A DNA stretch of 64,000 nt from MGIIb-Q1 sp964342465 (GCA_964342465.1 CAYFFQ010000001.1:62001-126000); one strand, 5' to 3'; shown: positions 20,144-29,523, numbered from the stretch's first letter. Translations and numbers: made by a program. The notes: a model not told the origin generated them from the sequence alone.

Positions 20144-20987
20144 GGCTATTCACCCACGGGTCGCCATCCTCCTCTAGGGTGATGGTGATACGGTATTCCC
20201 CCGCTCCGAGAACCCCGAGATTGACCGCCACACATTCGTCATATCGGTGAGTGACGATACTGGTCTGCTGCGAAGTGCGAAGGCCATCCCAATATGCATC
20301 GCATCCCGAATTTTCAGAGACCCTCACATCGAGCACTTCCACCTCCTCACTATTAGGTTCATTATACAGTGAATGGACAGTCAGAGTGGCAGCGCCGGCA
20401 TCGGAGTTGTCGTTCACCGCCAACAGCATGACCGCTTCTCCATCACTGCCGTTGCGGTCAAGGGTGAAGGTAGCCTTGCTGCTGGTCAGATTGTCATCGT
20501 CGATGAGCACATCTTCCCCGTCGACCATGATGACGGTCATCTTGCCGGCGATGTCGGGGGCGGCGATGTCTCCGAGAGGAGGGTTTGTCAGTATGAAGGA
20601 GAGGGCGAGCCAAGTGAAGATGAAGAGCATGGACGCCTTGAACCACGTTCCGAAGGTGTACCGCTCACTGAACTTCTTGGGCACGACAACCTTGTGCAGG
20701 GAGGGGATGGTGATGACCAACAGGAGGGGTAGTGACCAGAGGACCGACTTGGGGCCTGTCATACCTGGCATCATCACGAAACGGATGGCGAGGGAGATGA
20801 TACAGCCATAGGCGAGCATCAACCACATCGAAATAGTGTCGGCCTTCTCCTTCTCAACATGCTCTCGCGGGTCAAAATTCTCGACTCCGAGTTTACCACC
20901 CGGTCTCTTCTTGCGGCCATCATCACTCTGCTGTTTTCGTCGCCCTTCCGCGGCCGCCGCCTGCATAGCCGTGCTGATGTCCACCAT
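20112..20987 (-). CDS. Three-helix membrane protein with extracytoplasmic domain, unknown function
   Basis: No family recognised. The frame is open from 21017, but the ATG at 20987 (MVDISTAMQAAA) follows GGGGTGAGG at good spacing and is preferred, giving 291 aa. A charged N-terminus (~50 residues, many Lys/Arg/Glu) is followed by three hydrophobic helices (MWLMLAYGCIISLAIRFVMM; VLWSLPLLLVITIP; ASMLFIFTWLALSFIL). A domain of about 150 residues then has beta-rich patterning and two cysteines (GCDAYW, DECVAV) that could form a disulfide outside the cell. It is convergent with rfcS, and the divergent side faces the tRNA gene. Confidence 0.7.
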   Translation of the reverse strand: MVDISTAMQAAAAEGRRKQQSDDGRKKRPGGKLGVENFDPREHVEKEKADTISMWLMLAYGCIISLAIRFVMMPGMTGPKSVLWSLPLLLVITIPSLHKVVVPKKFSERYTFGTWFKASMLFIFTWLALSFILTNPPLGDIAAPDIAGKMTVIMVDGEDVLIDDDNLTSSKATFTLDRNGSDGEAVMLLAVNDNSDAGAATLTVHSLYNEPNSEEVEVLDVRVSENSGCDAYWDGLRTSQQTSIVTHRYDECVAVNLGVLGAGEYRITITLEEDGDPWVNSREAVYTLTVV

Positions 20988-21118
20988 GCCCCTCACCCCT
21001 TGGCGAGTGCACCTCACCTATCAGGTTCACGCACGGGGTGGTCCCATGAATTGTCGCATCAGAGGTGGACTCGAGGCCCGAATCGTTCAAAGAGGGTTTG
21101 CCGGTCGGCGAAACAATT

Positions 21119-21247
21119 GCCGGGGTGGCGTAGTTGGTGGCGCGTCGGACTCATAGGGCAGCCAGAAATGGCAGAGATGTGAGCGCTATACTTGCCTGAG
21201 ATGTCTGAGACATCCGAAGGTCGCGGGTTCGAGTCCCGCTCCCGGCA
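21119..21247 (+). tRNA. tRNA-Met (anticodon CAU) with a 56-nt intron at 37/38
   Basis: The acceptor stem GCCGGGG (21119-21125) pairs with TCCCGGC (21240-21246) with one G-U pair; the discriminator is A at 21247, and CCA is not fully encoded. The anticodon stem is TCGGA (21145-21149) with TCCGA (21213-21217), the loop is CTCATA plus A212, and the anticodon CAT lies at 21152-21154. The T-arm is GCGGG, TTCGAGT, CCCGC (21223-21239). The intron is 21156-21211. CTCA (21150-21153) pairs with TGAG (21206-21209), leaving 3-nt bulges TAG and ACA cleaved after their second base, and the inner helix GGCA/TGTC completes a canonical archaeal BHB. Whether it is the initiator or the elongator is undecided; the G1:C72-type end pair and lack of three G:C pairs at the stem base favour elongator. 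Confidence 0.93.
21156..21211 (+). other. Archaeal tRNA intron (BHB-bounded)
   Basis: 56 nt between A37 and A38 of tRNA-Met, bounded by the two 3-nt bulges of a bulge-helix-bulge motif that the splicing endonuclease EndA recognises. No open frame or further structure is evident. Confidence 0.88.
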
Positions 21248-21575
21248 CCTATGATGGAACATCGTTGAATTTCGGTGCCGTGAGCTTACCCGCTCGCAGT
21301 TTCTGCTTCCATGGTTGCGAGCGTTCTCGCGGTTGCGAGAATTCGAACTTCCTTCGCTATTGCGAAAAAATGAAACCCTTCGCTCAGTCCAGTTCGAAGA
21401 TCCCTCTCCCGGCACCTATGATGGAACATCGTTGAATNNNNNNNNNNNNNNNNNNNNNNNNNNNNNNNNNNNNNNNNNNNNNNNNNNNNNNNNNNNNNNN
21501 NNNNNNNNNNNNNNNNNNNNNNNNNNNNNNNNNNNNNTCCCTCTCCCGGCACCTATGATGGAACATCGTTGAATT
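21239..21575. repeat. Tandem copies of the tRNA-Met 3' end and downstream flank, with scaffold gap
   Basis: CTCCCGGCACCTATGATGG followed by AACATCGTTGAAT occurs at 21239 (the genuine tRNA tail), 21406 and 21543; the first two are 167 bp apart and the 100-N gap lies between the second and third. The 21406 copy is preceded by GTTCGAAGATCCCTCTCCC, which looks like a decayed T-arm. The first and third copies continue with TTCGGTGCCG. Such tRNA-tail copies could be integration scars or an expanded tandem array. The rest of 21248-21700 contains no supported gene. Confidence 0.85.
21438..21537. other. Scaffold gap, 100 N
   Basis: Exactly 100 N within the tRNA-tail repeat array, flanked on both sides by copies of the same sequence. 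Confidence 0.97.
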
Positions 21576-21700
21576 TCGGTGCCGGTCGCTGCGCGTGAAC
21601 GGCCGAATCGCCATCACATTAGGTTGGGTCTGAGAGATGGCTGACCTTCATTGGAAGCCATTGAAGTTGTCTCTGCCGAGCCGTGTTGTTGATGGGCTGA

Positions 21701-23068
21701 ATGGGATATCGGCCACGCATGGTGAGCGGGGATGAGGTGCCCAAGGTCGGTTCGTTGGTCCGACTTGAAGTTGAAACTTGGAATGGCCCGTCAACTCTGC
21801 GGGGGGTAATGTTGAGCCCGTCCGAACCCGGCTGTCTGACCGTGAAGATGGTCAGTGGTTACAACGCCACACACACCTTGGAATCGGTCAAGAAGATAGT
21901 GGTGACCGGGGTGATGGAGGGCGAGGAAGCAGAAGGTGAAGTGGCCGGGGGTGACCCCACGCTCCCCTTGGTACACATACTCCACACTGGCGGGACAATC
22001 GCCTCGAAAGTAGATTATGCAACGGGTGCAGTGACAGCAAGATTTGAGCCGCATGAACTGGTTGCTGCTGTGCCGGAGTTATCATCAGTGGCGAGGATAG
22101 AGGCGAAAAAACTCGGCAATATGTGGTCTGATGACATTCGCTCGCAGCATTGGAACAGAATGGCGGAGGCTGCGGCCGAGTCCTTCAGCGAGGGTGCCGC
22201 AGGTGTAGTCATCACTCACGGTACGGATACCATGCACATTTCAGCCGCCGCTCTCTCCTTCGCCTTCGGAGGTGGTGGGGGTAGGCCGGCGGGAAGAATC
22301 GTTTTCACCGGTTCACAGCGCTCTTCCGACAGAGGTTCGACCGATGGAGCAGAGAACCTCATCGCAGCCGTCCATTGGGCTGCTTGGGGGCCGGAGCCAA
22401 CCGGGCGGGGGGACTCATCCGTCGTGGTAATGCACGCTGGTGGCGATGACGGTGTGATGGCCGTCCACTCTGGCGTCGCCGTCCGCAAGAATCACTCTTC
22501 CACACGGGCGGCCTTCGAATCGGTATCACAACCACCACTGTCGATGGTTCGTGTGGACGAGATGGGTGCCCAAATAGAGGCGACGAGAGAGGCCGCCACT
22601 CCAGCATCGTCTTCTCCCCGTGACATCACGGTTGAACCGATGCTGTATGATGAGTCGAAGAAGATACTGCAACTCATCGCTGGACCCCATCTACAGGCTG
22701 ACCAGATAGGTCTTGCCAAGAGTGGTGACTATGATGCGATTCTCTTCTGGGGTACGGGATTGGGCCATCTTCCTCTCGACGACCAAGGTGATGCACCGGA
22801 GAACCTAGCGGTGCGGGATGCGCTCTCTGGCTTCATTGAGTCGGGGGGTGTCGCCGTAGTTTCTACCCAATGTATTCACGGGCCAGTCCATCTCGATGTC
22901 TACAGCAAGGGCCGCACCCAGAAGTCCCTCGGTATGATTGGTCACGGCTCGGTGTTCCCGCCCGAAGTTGCGCTGGTCAAATTGCATTTCCTTCTCACCC
23001 ACGCTCCTGATGCACTGGCTGAAAAGTGGGCCGAAAACATCGTTGGTGAGAATCCAACGACCATCTGA
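21701..23068 (+). CDS. gatD: Glutamyl-tRNA(Gln) amidotransferase subunit D (asparaginase-like)
   Basis: GatD releases ammonia from glutamine (or asparagine) and, with GatE, converts Glu-tRNA(Gln) to Gln-tRNA(Gln), the archaeal route to Gln-tRNA. The N-terminal ~85 residues form the GatD-specific barrel (VGSLVRLEVE...GCLTVKMVSGYN). The asparaginase I-type domain follows: HTGGTIASKVD with the first catalytic threonine, ITHGTDTMH with the second Thr-Asp, and the family's GSQRSSDRGSTDGAENL segment. The length of 455 aa compares with ~435 for characterised GatD. Starts at 21701 or 21719 (MVSGDEVPKVGS) are both possible; neither has a clear Shine-Dalgarno. GatE is not in the window. GatDE is confined to archaea, which supports the host assignment. 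Confidence 0.96.
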   Translation: MGYRPRMVSGDEVPKVGSLVRLEVETWNGPSTLRGVMLSPSEPGCLTVKMVSGYNATHTLESVKKIVVTGVMEGEEAEGEVAGGDPTLPLVHILHTGGTIASKVDYATGAVTARFEPHELVAAVPELSSVARIEAKKLGNMWSDDIRSQHWNRMAEAAAESFSEGAAGVVITHGTDTMHISAAALSFAFGGGGGRPAGRIVFTGSQRSSDRGSTDGAENLIAAVHWAAWGPEPTGRGDSSVVVMHAGGDDGVMAVHSGVAVRKNHSSTRAAFESVSQPPLSMVRVDEMGAQIEATREAATPASSSPRDITVEPMLYDESKKILQLIAGPHLQADQIGLAKSGDYDAILFWGTGLGHLPLDDQGDAPENLAVRDALSGFIESGGVAVVSTQCIHGPVHLDVYSKGRTQKSLGMIGHGSVFPPEVALVKLHFLLTHAPDALAEKWAENIVGENPTTI

Positions 23069-23160
23069 TATTCCAATAGGAAAATCAATTCTTCAATTGA
23101 CAAATGAGTCTTTTCTCCAACCGCTATTGTGATTCACCCCCTACCCACAGACTCGTCTTG

Positions 23161-24726
23161 ATGGCAGCACCCGCCGACCGTCCGTCTCACCTCGTTGAGG
23201 AGTTGCGAAGTCGGAAGGAGAGGGCTGCTACAGGTGGCGGCAGGGCGAAGACCGAGGCCGTCAGGAAGAGTGGCCGCAGAACCGCACGGGAGAGAATTGA
23301 TGCACTCGTGGATGAGGGCTCTTTCGTCGAAGTGGATTCACTGGTGACGCATCGTAATCACAGTTTCAACCTTCACCTGCATTCTGTAGAGGGTGACGGT
23401 GTTGTATGCGGTCATGCAACGGTGGATGGCCGTCGCATCTTCTGCTTCTCTCAGGATTTCTCCATGTTTGGTGGCTCTATGGGTGAGATGCACGCCCTGA
23501 AAATCGCCAAGGTCGCCGAGATGGCGGAACGGGCTAGGATTCCGCTGGTCGGAATCTGGGATGGTGGCGGCCAGCGGGCACATGATGGTGTCCATGCACT
23601 GGCAGGAACTGGAGAGTTGTTGGACAGATTGGTCGCGTGCAGTGGTCGGATTCCGATGTTCAGCCTCGTCCTAGGGCCGGTGGTCGGAGCCTCGGCGTTG
23701 GCAGCCGGCCTCGCCGATTTCGTTATTCTCGGGCAGGACCACGGGCAACTGTTCATGTCCAGCCCACTTGAGACCGACGAAACGGCGTCAGGGGAGATGA
23801 CTCCGCAGGAACTCGGCGGTGCAGAACTACATTCAAGCCGTTCCGGAATCGCCTGTATGGTGGCGTCAGACGAGGATGATGCGACCGATATCATCTCTGA
23901 ACTGCTCTCCTTCCTGCCCGACCACTGCCTCGCTGAGCCACCTATTTCGGAATGTGACGACGACCCCCTGAGGAATTGCCCTGACCTCGAAGGAGTGGTG
24001 CCCGATGACCCAAACCATCCGTATGATATCCGCAAGGTGGTCGAGGCGACAGTCGATGATGGCCATTTTCTCGAATTGTTTGAGACCTACGCTGAGAACA
24101 TTATCGTCGGATTCGCTCGCCTCGATGGGGGAACGGTGGGAATCATCGCCAACCAACCGAAGGTGCTCGCAGGTTGTCTCGACATCGATGCGAGTATCAA
24201 GTCGGCGAGATTCATCAGGACATGCGACTGTTTCAACATTCCACTACTCACCATCGTGGATGTACCCGGATTTCTCCCCGGCACTGTGCAGGAGTGGGGG
24301 GGGATAATCAGACATGGGGCAAAACTCCTCTACGCCTATGCAGAGGCGACAGTTCCGAAAATGACGGTGGTCACGAGGAAGGCATACGGCGGAGCTTATC
24401 TAGCCATGTCCTGCAAGCATCTCAATTCTGATTACAATGTCGCTTGGCCGACCGGTGAGTTGGCGGTCATGGGTGCAGAGGGCGCGGTCAACATAATTCA
24501 TCGGCGGGAGTTGAAAGCCTCTGAAGACCCAGTTGCCACCCATCAGGACCTAGTAGCCGACTACAAACGCAAGTTCGGAGACCCCTATGTCGCCGCACGC
24601 AACGGCTGGTTGGATGATGTGATAGAACCGGCGGAGACCCGTCGTCGTCTTTCCCGCGCCCTGAGGTTGCTGAGGAGCAAACGAGAATGGACTCCGCCGA
24701 AGAAGCATGGAAACATTCCTCTCTGA
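23161..24726 (+). CDS. Acyl-CoA carboxyltransferase subunit (propionyl-/methylmalonyl-CoA carboxylase beta type)
   Basis: The biotin-dependent carboxyltransferase moves the carboxyl group from carboxybiotin to an acyl-CoA, usually propionyl-CoA to give methylmalonyl-CoA. The ATG at 23161 (MAAPADRPSHLVEELR) gives 521 aa, the family size; the frame extends to 23104 without support. The N-terminal half has the crotonase-like fold (GHATVDGRRIFCFSQDFSMFGGS). The second half has NQPKVLAGCLDIDASIKSARFIR, FNIPLLTIVDVPGFLPGT and GGAYLAMSCKHL, diagnostic of PccB/MmdA. The usual EGG motif around the first oxyanion hole reads WDGGGQRAHDG, a mild deviation. Biotin carboxylase and carrier genes are not adjacent. 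Inverted repeats (TCAATT..AATTGA, 23085-23100) lie in the AT-rich upstream region. Confidence 0.93.
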   Translation: MAAPADRPSHLVEELRSRKERAATGGGRAKTEAVRKSGRRTARERIDALVDEGSFVEVDSLVTHRNHSFNLHLHSVEGDGVVCGHATVDGRRIFCFSQDFSMFGGSMGEMHALKIAKVAEMAERARIPLVGIWDGGGQRAHDGVHALAGTGELLDRLVACSGRIPMFSLVLGPVVGASALAAGLADFVILGQDHGQLFMSSPLETDETASGEMTPQELGGAELHSSRSGIACMVASDEDDATDIISELLSFLPDHCLAEPPISECDDDPLRNCPDLEGVVPDDPNHPYDIRKVVEATVDDGHFLELFETYAENIIVGFARLDGGTVGIIANQPKVLAGCLDIDASIKSARFIRTCDCFNIPLLTIVDVPGFLPGTVQEWGGIIRHGAKLLYAYAEATVPKMTVVTRKAYGGAYLAMSCKHLNSDYNVAWPTGELAVMGAEGAVNIIHRRELKASEDPVATHQDLVADYKRKFGDPYVAARNGWLDDVIEPAETRRRLSRALRLLRSKREWTPPKKHGNIPL

Positions 24727-25806
24727 GTGGTGGTAGGTCGATTGAATCGTCGTCTCCTGTATATCGATGCAGTAAAGGGGTTGGCTATTCTCTTCATGGT
24801 GCAGGTACACACCGCCTCGATAGTTCCGCCCGAATCCCTCACCCTCACCCACCCCCTAACCCTCCTCTCCGCTGCCATCGGCGGTTTGGCCGCTCCCCTC
24901 TTCGTCCTTATCTCTGGTTGGGGTGCTCAGAGCGCCGCCAGCAGGAGAATCGGGAGTGGTACATTGATGCGCTGGCTGGTCGTCCGCGTGTCTGCACTGA
25001 TAATCGCCCAAGTCATCGTCAATCTGATACTACCTCAAAGATTTCACTGGTACACCCCAGGTGTCCTGACTCTTCTTGCAGCCTGCACACTGCTCTCACC
25101 TCTGACCTGTCGAATTGTCAACATCAAGTCGGCCCAGATTCCCCTCTTTGGGATGTTGCTGCTCTCCCCCGTCGCCATATCACCTAACCTTGAGATCGCT
25201 GGTTGGTGGGAGATGGTCGTTGTCACTTCACCAAGTGATTGGCTTGCAAGGCTCCTCATCGACGGCACGTATCCCCTCTTTCCCTGGCTCGCTCTCTTCG
25301 TTGTCGGGCAGACCGTGCGGGCGCGTGGTGTTCGGGGTGGTGATTCCACCGTTGGAGAGGGTGAAAATAGTGTATTGCACTGGGACCTCCTCTTGACCTG
25401 TGCCTTGCCCCTTGTGGTCGTGGTGGCGGTGGTCGACGGAAGTGGTCCACCATTCCAGACCTACGGTCCTGCTCTCATCACTTTCTTCCCCGCTTCACCG
25501 TTTTTTGTCTTGGCTTCGGCGATGACCTCTCTTTTCGTCATCGAAGGGGTTAGGAGGTGCCGGAATCATGAAACCGCTCTGTTGAAGCATCTCGCAGATG
25601 CTGGGCGGTTGTCCCTTTCGATATATGTGGCACACTTCGGCGTGCTGAGAATCCTCGCTGAATTGTTTGATGGCCGCCTCCCTCTCGTCACCTCGTTCTC
25701 CCTGACATTTCTGCACATTGGGTTGTGGTTGGTTGTGGCTCGTCTATGGAGGATACACGCTCCAGAATGGGCGATTGAGGGCGTAATTCGCAGATTGAGT
25801 GTGTAG
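24727..25806 (+). CDS. Polytopic membrane protein, DUF1624/heparan-N-acetyltransferase-like
   Basis: The GTG start directly follows the carboxyltransferase stop, so the two are probably cotranscribed. The protein (359 aa) has about nine or ten hydrophobic segments. It opens with YIDAVKGLAILFMVQVHTAS, the typical first helix of DUF1624 and related acyltransferase-3-like proteins, where the His of the helix end is the proposed acyl-transfer residue. Near the C-terminus LSLSIYVAHFGVLRILA is the second family hallmark. These proteins acylate sugars or lipids across the membrane. The substrate here is unknown and the assignment is to superfamily level only. Confidence 0.75.
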   Translation: MVVGRLNRRLLYIDAVKGLAILFMVQVHTASIVPPESLTLTHPLTLLSAAIGGLAAPLFVLISGWGAQSAASRRIGSGTLMRWLVVRVSALIIAQVIVNLILPQRFHWYTPGVLTLLAACTLLSPLTCRIVNIKSAQIPLFGMLLLSPVAISPNLEIAGWWEMVVVTSPSDWLARLLIDGTYPLFPWLALFVVGQTVRARGVRGGDSTVGEGENSVLHWDLLLTCALPLVVVVAVVDGSGPPFQTYGPALITFFPASPFFVLASAMTSLFVIEGVRRCRNHETALLKHLADAGRLSLSIYVAHFGVLRILAELFDGRLPLVTSFSLTFLHIGLWLVVARLWRIHAPEWAIEGVIRRLSV

Positions 25807-25902
25807 GAGAATCGCTACGGCGACATCGCCGCAGGGGTGGAGATGTGTGTGCATCTTGCCTGCGATGCTAGCGCGGCTGCTCGGTGAGTCACCGAGATGG
25901 AC

Positions 25903-28900
25903 TCAATCTCCCTTGCGGAGGGAGAAATAGACGACTGCGGCAGCACCTCCCAGCAGGAGCAGACCAGTTGCCACCAGAGCAATCGCGGCGAAGCCAGTGG
26001 CCTGATTGCTATCATCGAGGCCAGCGTAATTCGGGTCGGGTTTTGACAACCAGAATGATTCCACATCACTGTTGACATTTCCATCATTGACGCGCAGGCT
26101 GATTTTGTGGTCCCCCCAATCCAGTTGATGCGCCAACAGGTCGGCCTGACATTCGTATTCATGCTCCTTCAGGAGGGCACAGGAAGGTGAAATCTGTTGC
26201 CAATCACCATCGTCCCAGGAGTATTCAACCAGCCAAGGGCCATCGGAGTCGACATCGCGGATGTCGAACCTCAGTTGGGTTAGATTGTCAGATATGTCTG
26301 CTGGCTCAGTCCACTCAACAATGCTCTCATCATCTACTCCATCAACAGCAATCCGCAAGATTTGGCGGGTGGTCTGCTCTCCATCGTCGGCCAGAATGGC
26401 CCAGTTCACCGCCCTTCCGAACCAGTCACCATCCGGTGTGATTCGCAACTGTTCATGCCAAATCTCCACCATCAGGTGGCTCTCTCCAGCCTCTATGGTC
26501 AGGTTGAGGTCGTCACCGTCAGGGTCCCACACCAGTTGTGTGAGCGGAATGTCCTTGACGCTGTCTTCCTCGAGGAAGATGTCTGTGATATTGAAGATGG
26601 GTGCATCGGCAACCGGTGAGACCGTGAAAGAGACATTGAGCCAGAAACAATCTGTGGCATGGCGGGAACCATTGGGTATAATTGCCCTCAAAATACAGAG
26701 AGTGGCGTTTGCCTCTCCATTCCAATGCGGTGCTGGCGTAGCAAGGATAATTGCCGTCCCCTCCTCTCCAGCCGATAGCGATATTTCTGCCCCCGCCAAC
26801 TGGGATTCAGGCGCTTCGAGCCAGACCGCCGGCTCGTCACCCTCTTGGTCTGAGACATGCACCGCGAGGTCCATTTCCACCGTTTCTGCGTCTTCGTCGA
26901 ATGAATAACTCGCAGGGCTAACCAATATGTATGGGTCATCTATTGGTTGGTGGAACAGGTCGAAACAGATAGGCACCTCTGCTGGAGGACTACCGGGTGT
27001 CGCTTCATCCACAATGTAGACACATACCTGATAAGTCTCCTCTTCACTTCTTCCCGTCCAATCGGATAGGTCAGTAATCTCAAGGACTTGTCTGCCCTCC
27101 TTGAGGAGATAGTCGAGTTGTGGCTCCGACCCACTTGGTTGGTAGTTGGCGGCAGTGAAGGCATTGCGCTTGAAGGTGAGACGGTGTTGGTCGACATCGC
27201 TCGCTATTTCGCTAGCATTGATTGATACCTGCCCCTCCTCCATCAAGATGAATGTCGGCATCTCACCGTGCGGAACGGGTGGCGCGTTCGCCCGCTCGAA
27301 GGTGGTGGTGGAAGTCGCTCTCTTTCCGTCCAGTTCAACACGCAGGTTGGCAGCGTGGAAGCCGGGAGAGATACCCTCCGGTGAGAGGTCACATTCGGCA
27401 CTCTGGTTATCCGCCATCCACGACCCTGCAATCCACACCCCATCGTTGACCCGGCACTTCACTGTCAGATTCGCTGGTGGCATTTCGAGGTCGCGCTCAG
27501 TGACGAAAGCCGAGAGGTGGATCACATCGGACGAGGTGACCGCTGACGAGGAATCATGTAGAGTCCACTCCTCTGTGGTCAAGTTGTAAAGCCATGTTTT
27601 GTCGGATAGACCCGCAGTGTCATAACCGCCGAAGAGAACGAGTTGATTCTCCGCCGCATCGAACACCATCTCAGCAGACATCATCGCCCCAATTCCATAA
27701 CTCGGCAGACTCGTCCAAGTCAACTGATTGAGGTCGAGTCGCCAGAGGTCACTCTGCCAATCGACCCATTGGGTTCCTTCCATGTATCCGATGCCACCGA
27801 AGATGTAGGCGAATCCACCATCGAGGTCGACCGCAGATGCCATGCCGATTCTCCCACTCGGTTCTTCGCCAGTCAGAGAGAGATGAGACCACCTGTTCGA
27901 TGCGGCGTCGTACATCCACGTCTGGTTGGAGTACCCCCCTTGGGCGAGACGCCCTCCGAAGAGAATGGTGCGGTTCCACCCGGAAGAGAAGAATGCCACC
28001 GCCCCCTCACTCGCTTCGGGTGAGTTCGGAGTTGAGAGGTTGTACCAATATGCTGCCTCAGGGTTGAACGCCCAGGTCGAATTATGACTCTCTCCACTGG
28101 TCAGATTAGACCCACCATACATGATGTATCTGTGCGACCCGTTGTCCCAGACGAGTGACTGTCCTACCATTCCTTCAGGCCTTACTCCTTCGGGATACGC
28201 TGTCCATGATGAAGAGTAACCGTTCCAAGACCACATCGTTGCATCACCGTCGAGATTGGGCGAGAGTGCAAGACCGGATGCCACTCCGTCGCCGGCGAAG
28301 GTGTAGTCCGAGTATGAATTGGGGCCATCGCCGAAGTGGTCCCACTCGGCCGAGCCGGCTAGGTCCAATGTCCACTGGTCGGCAAATGACTCAGTGCCGC
28401 TGTATCCCGAAGAAAGCACGGTTCTCTGCGCCACCCGGTCATAGAACATCAGGTGTCCAGTTCTTCCGAGGGGGGCATCAACGAGTGATTCAGAGAGTGT
28501 CATCCGGTAGAACTGGTTCGGCTCTAAATTCTCGGATAAGTAAGATTTCGGGTCGGATGGTTGTGAAGGGTTGTTCTCCCTGCTGGTCGCCGCATACCAC
28601 GCTTCGTCACTTCCCTTGAGAGTCAGGTCGAGGTACGGTTTCACCACCCCCATCGCATGAGACTGCTGTTCAGAGGCGGTCATGGTCGCATCTCCATCGA
28701 GAAGATTGTCCCAGAATGATTGGTCGTCCTCGTATTGCACATGATTGGCGCCGACGACCTCGAGGAGTTGCCAGCCACCATTCCAATTCTGAAGCAACGG
28801 TTTGATGTGGTCGTCGACGGGGGCGACATTGTCGGCGGTGCCGGTCAGAAAGAGAGAGTGGTCGGGCATCGCCACATCGGCTGCTCCCATCTGCAGGCCT

Positions 28901-29523
28901 ATCTGGTCAGTATCGAGGCCGAGACCGAACAGCGCCCGCGGTGGTTGGATTCCCAGATTGAAGATGATATTCCAGTTGCTGTAGACTCCGATAGCGAGCG
29001 CCGCACCTCGGCCGTGGCCCGCCACCCCCCAGTGGTCCATGTCGATGCACCCTCGCGAACCGGCTGGTCCGGCTCCGCCAGTGAGGTTGGTGTGCCCCAC
29101 TCTTTCAATCAGTGAAAGATGGTCGGAGACTGCCTGATAGATGCGGTCACTTCTTCTCTCTTCGCCGATGACAACCACCACATAGCCAGCCTCTGCTAGA
29201 CCATAACCAACCCAGTTGTAGGCATCATGCGACTCCCCCTCATCAGCATGGAACGCAACCCACGGATAGGGCGCCCAAGCGCAATCCATTACGACTCCTT
29301 CCCCCGCAGTGGCGGCGGGGTAGTATAATCTCAGGTCAATTTCAGTTCCCTCTGAATCGTTGTATGTCGAATCCATCCATCCGGCCGAGAATCGGTCGTC
29401 AGCAACGGGTGATGTGAAGTGGGGGGATTCCTCTTTCGCTTCAGCCGATACTGCGAGAGTCGGCGTCAGGAGTAACAGTGTCAAGAGCGTCACTGAGAGA
29501 GTCCGTACACCACCCATCATCAT
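25903..29523 (-). CDS. Secreted, membrane-anchored protein: alpha/beta-hydrolase-like domain, Kelch-type propeller, cadherin-like modules
   Basis: The ATG at 29523 follows GGGGATGAGGTG and is preferred over the upstream frame start at 29565. After a signal peptide (TLSVTLLTLLLLTPTLAVSA), residues ~40-340 resemble a dienelactone/PETase-like hydrolase, retaining the acid (TGTADNVAPVDDH) and base (VVGANHVQYED) regions. The nucleophile elbow reads GHGRG, with glycine instead of serine (codon GGC, 29011-29013). Kelch-like blades follow (YIMYGGSN, ILFGGRLA, YIFGGIGY, VLFGGYDT), then cadherin/VCBS-like modules with DxDGDDL motifs (WDPDGDDLNLTI) and a C-terminal helix (GFAAIALVATGLLLLGGAA) before SLRKGD. 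This is probably a surface binding protein. The hydrolase part is likely inactive unless the alignment is shifted. Confidence 0.82.
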   Translation of the reverse strand: MMMGGVRTLSVTLLTLLLLTPTLAVSAEAKEESPHFTSPVADDRFSAGWMDSTYNDSEGTEIDLRLYYPAATAGEGVVMDCAWAPYPWVAFHADEGESHDAYNWVGYGLAEAGYVVVVIGEERRSDRIYQAVSDHLSLIERVGHTNLTGGAGPAGSRGCIDMDHWGVAGHGRGAALAIGVYSNWNIIFNLGIQPPRALFGLGLDTDQIGLQMGAADVAMPDHSLFLTGTADNVAPVDDHIKPLLQNWNGGWQLLEVVGANHVQYEDDQSFWDNLLDGDATMTASEQQSHAMGVVKPYLDLTLKGSDEAWYAATSRENNPSQPSDPKSYLSENLEPNQFYRMTLSESLVDAPLGRTGHLMFYDRVAQRTVLSSGYSGTESFADQWTLDLAGSAEWDHFGDGPNSYSDYTFAGDGVASGLALSPNLDGDATMWSWNGYSSSWTAYPEGVRPEGMVGQSLVWDNGSHRYIMYGGSNLTSGESHNSTWAFNPEAAYWYNLSTPNSPEASEGAVAFFSSGWNRTILFGGRLAQGGYSNQTWMYDAASNRWSHLSLTGEEPSGRIGMASAVDLDGGFAYIFGGIGYMEGTQWVDWQSDLWRLDLNQLTWTSLPSYGIGAMMSAEMVFDAAENQLVLFGGYDTAGLSDKTWLYNLTTEEWTLHDSSSAVTSSDVIHLSAFVTERDLEMPPANLTVKCRVNDGVWIAGSWMADNQSAECDLSPEGISPGFHAANLRVELDGKRATSTTTFERANAPPVPHGEMPTFILMEEGQVSINASEIASDVDQHRLTFKRNAFTAANYQPSGSEPQLDYLLKEGRQVLEITDLSDWTGRSEEETYQVCVYIVDEATPGSPPAEVPICFDLFHQPIDDPYILVSPASYSFDEDAETVEMDLAVHVSDQEGDEPAVWLEAPESQLAGAEISLSAGEEGTAIILATPAPHWNGEANATLCILRAIIPNGSRHATDCFWLNVSFTVSPVADAPIFNITDIFLEEDSVKDIPLTQLVWDPDGDDLNLTIEAGESHLMVEIWHEQLRITPDGDWFGRAVNWAILADDGEQTTRQILRIAVDGVDDESIVEWTEPADISDNLTQLRFDIRDVDSDGPWLVEYSWDDGDWQQISPSCALLKEHEYECQADLLAHQLDWGDHKISLRVNDGNVNSDVESFWLSKPDPNYAGLDDSNQATGFAAIALVATGLLLLGGAAAVVYFSLRKGD

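Noticed and set aside
26187..28619. Several long plus-strand frames within the 1220-codon surface gene
   Set aside because: They are arginine/serine-rich shadows in other frames, with no domain and no starts.
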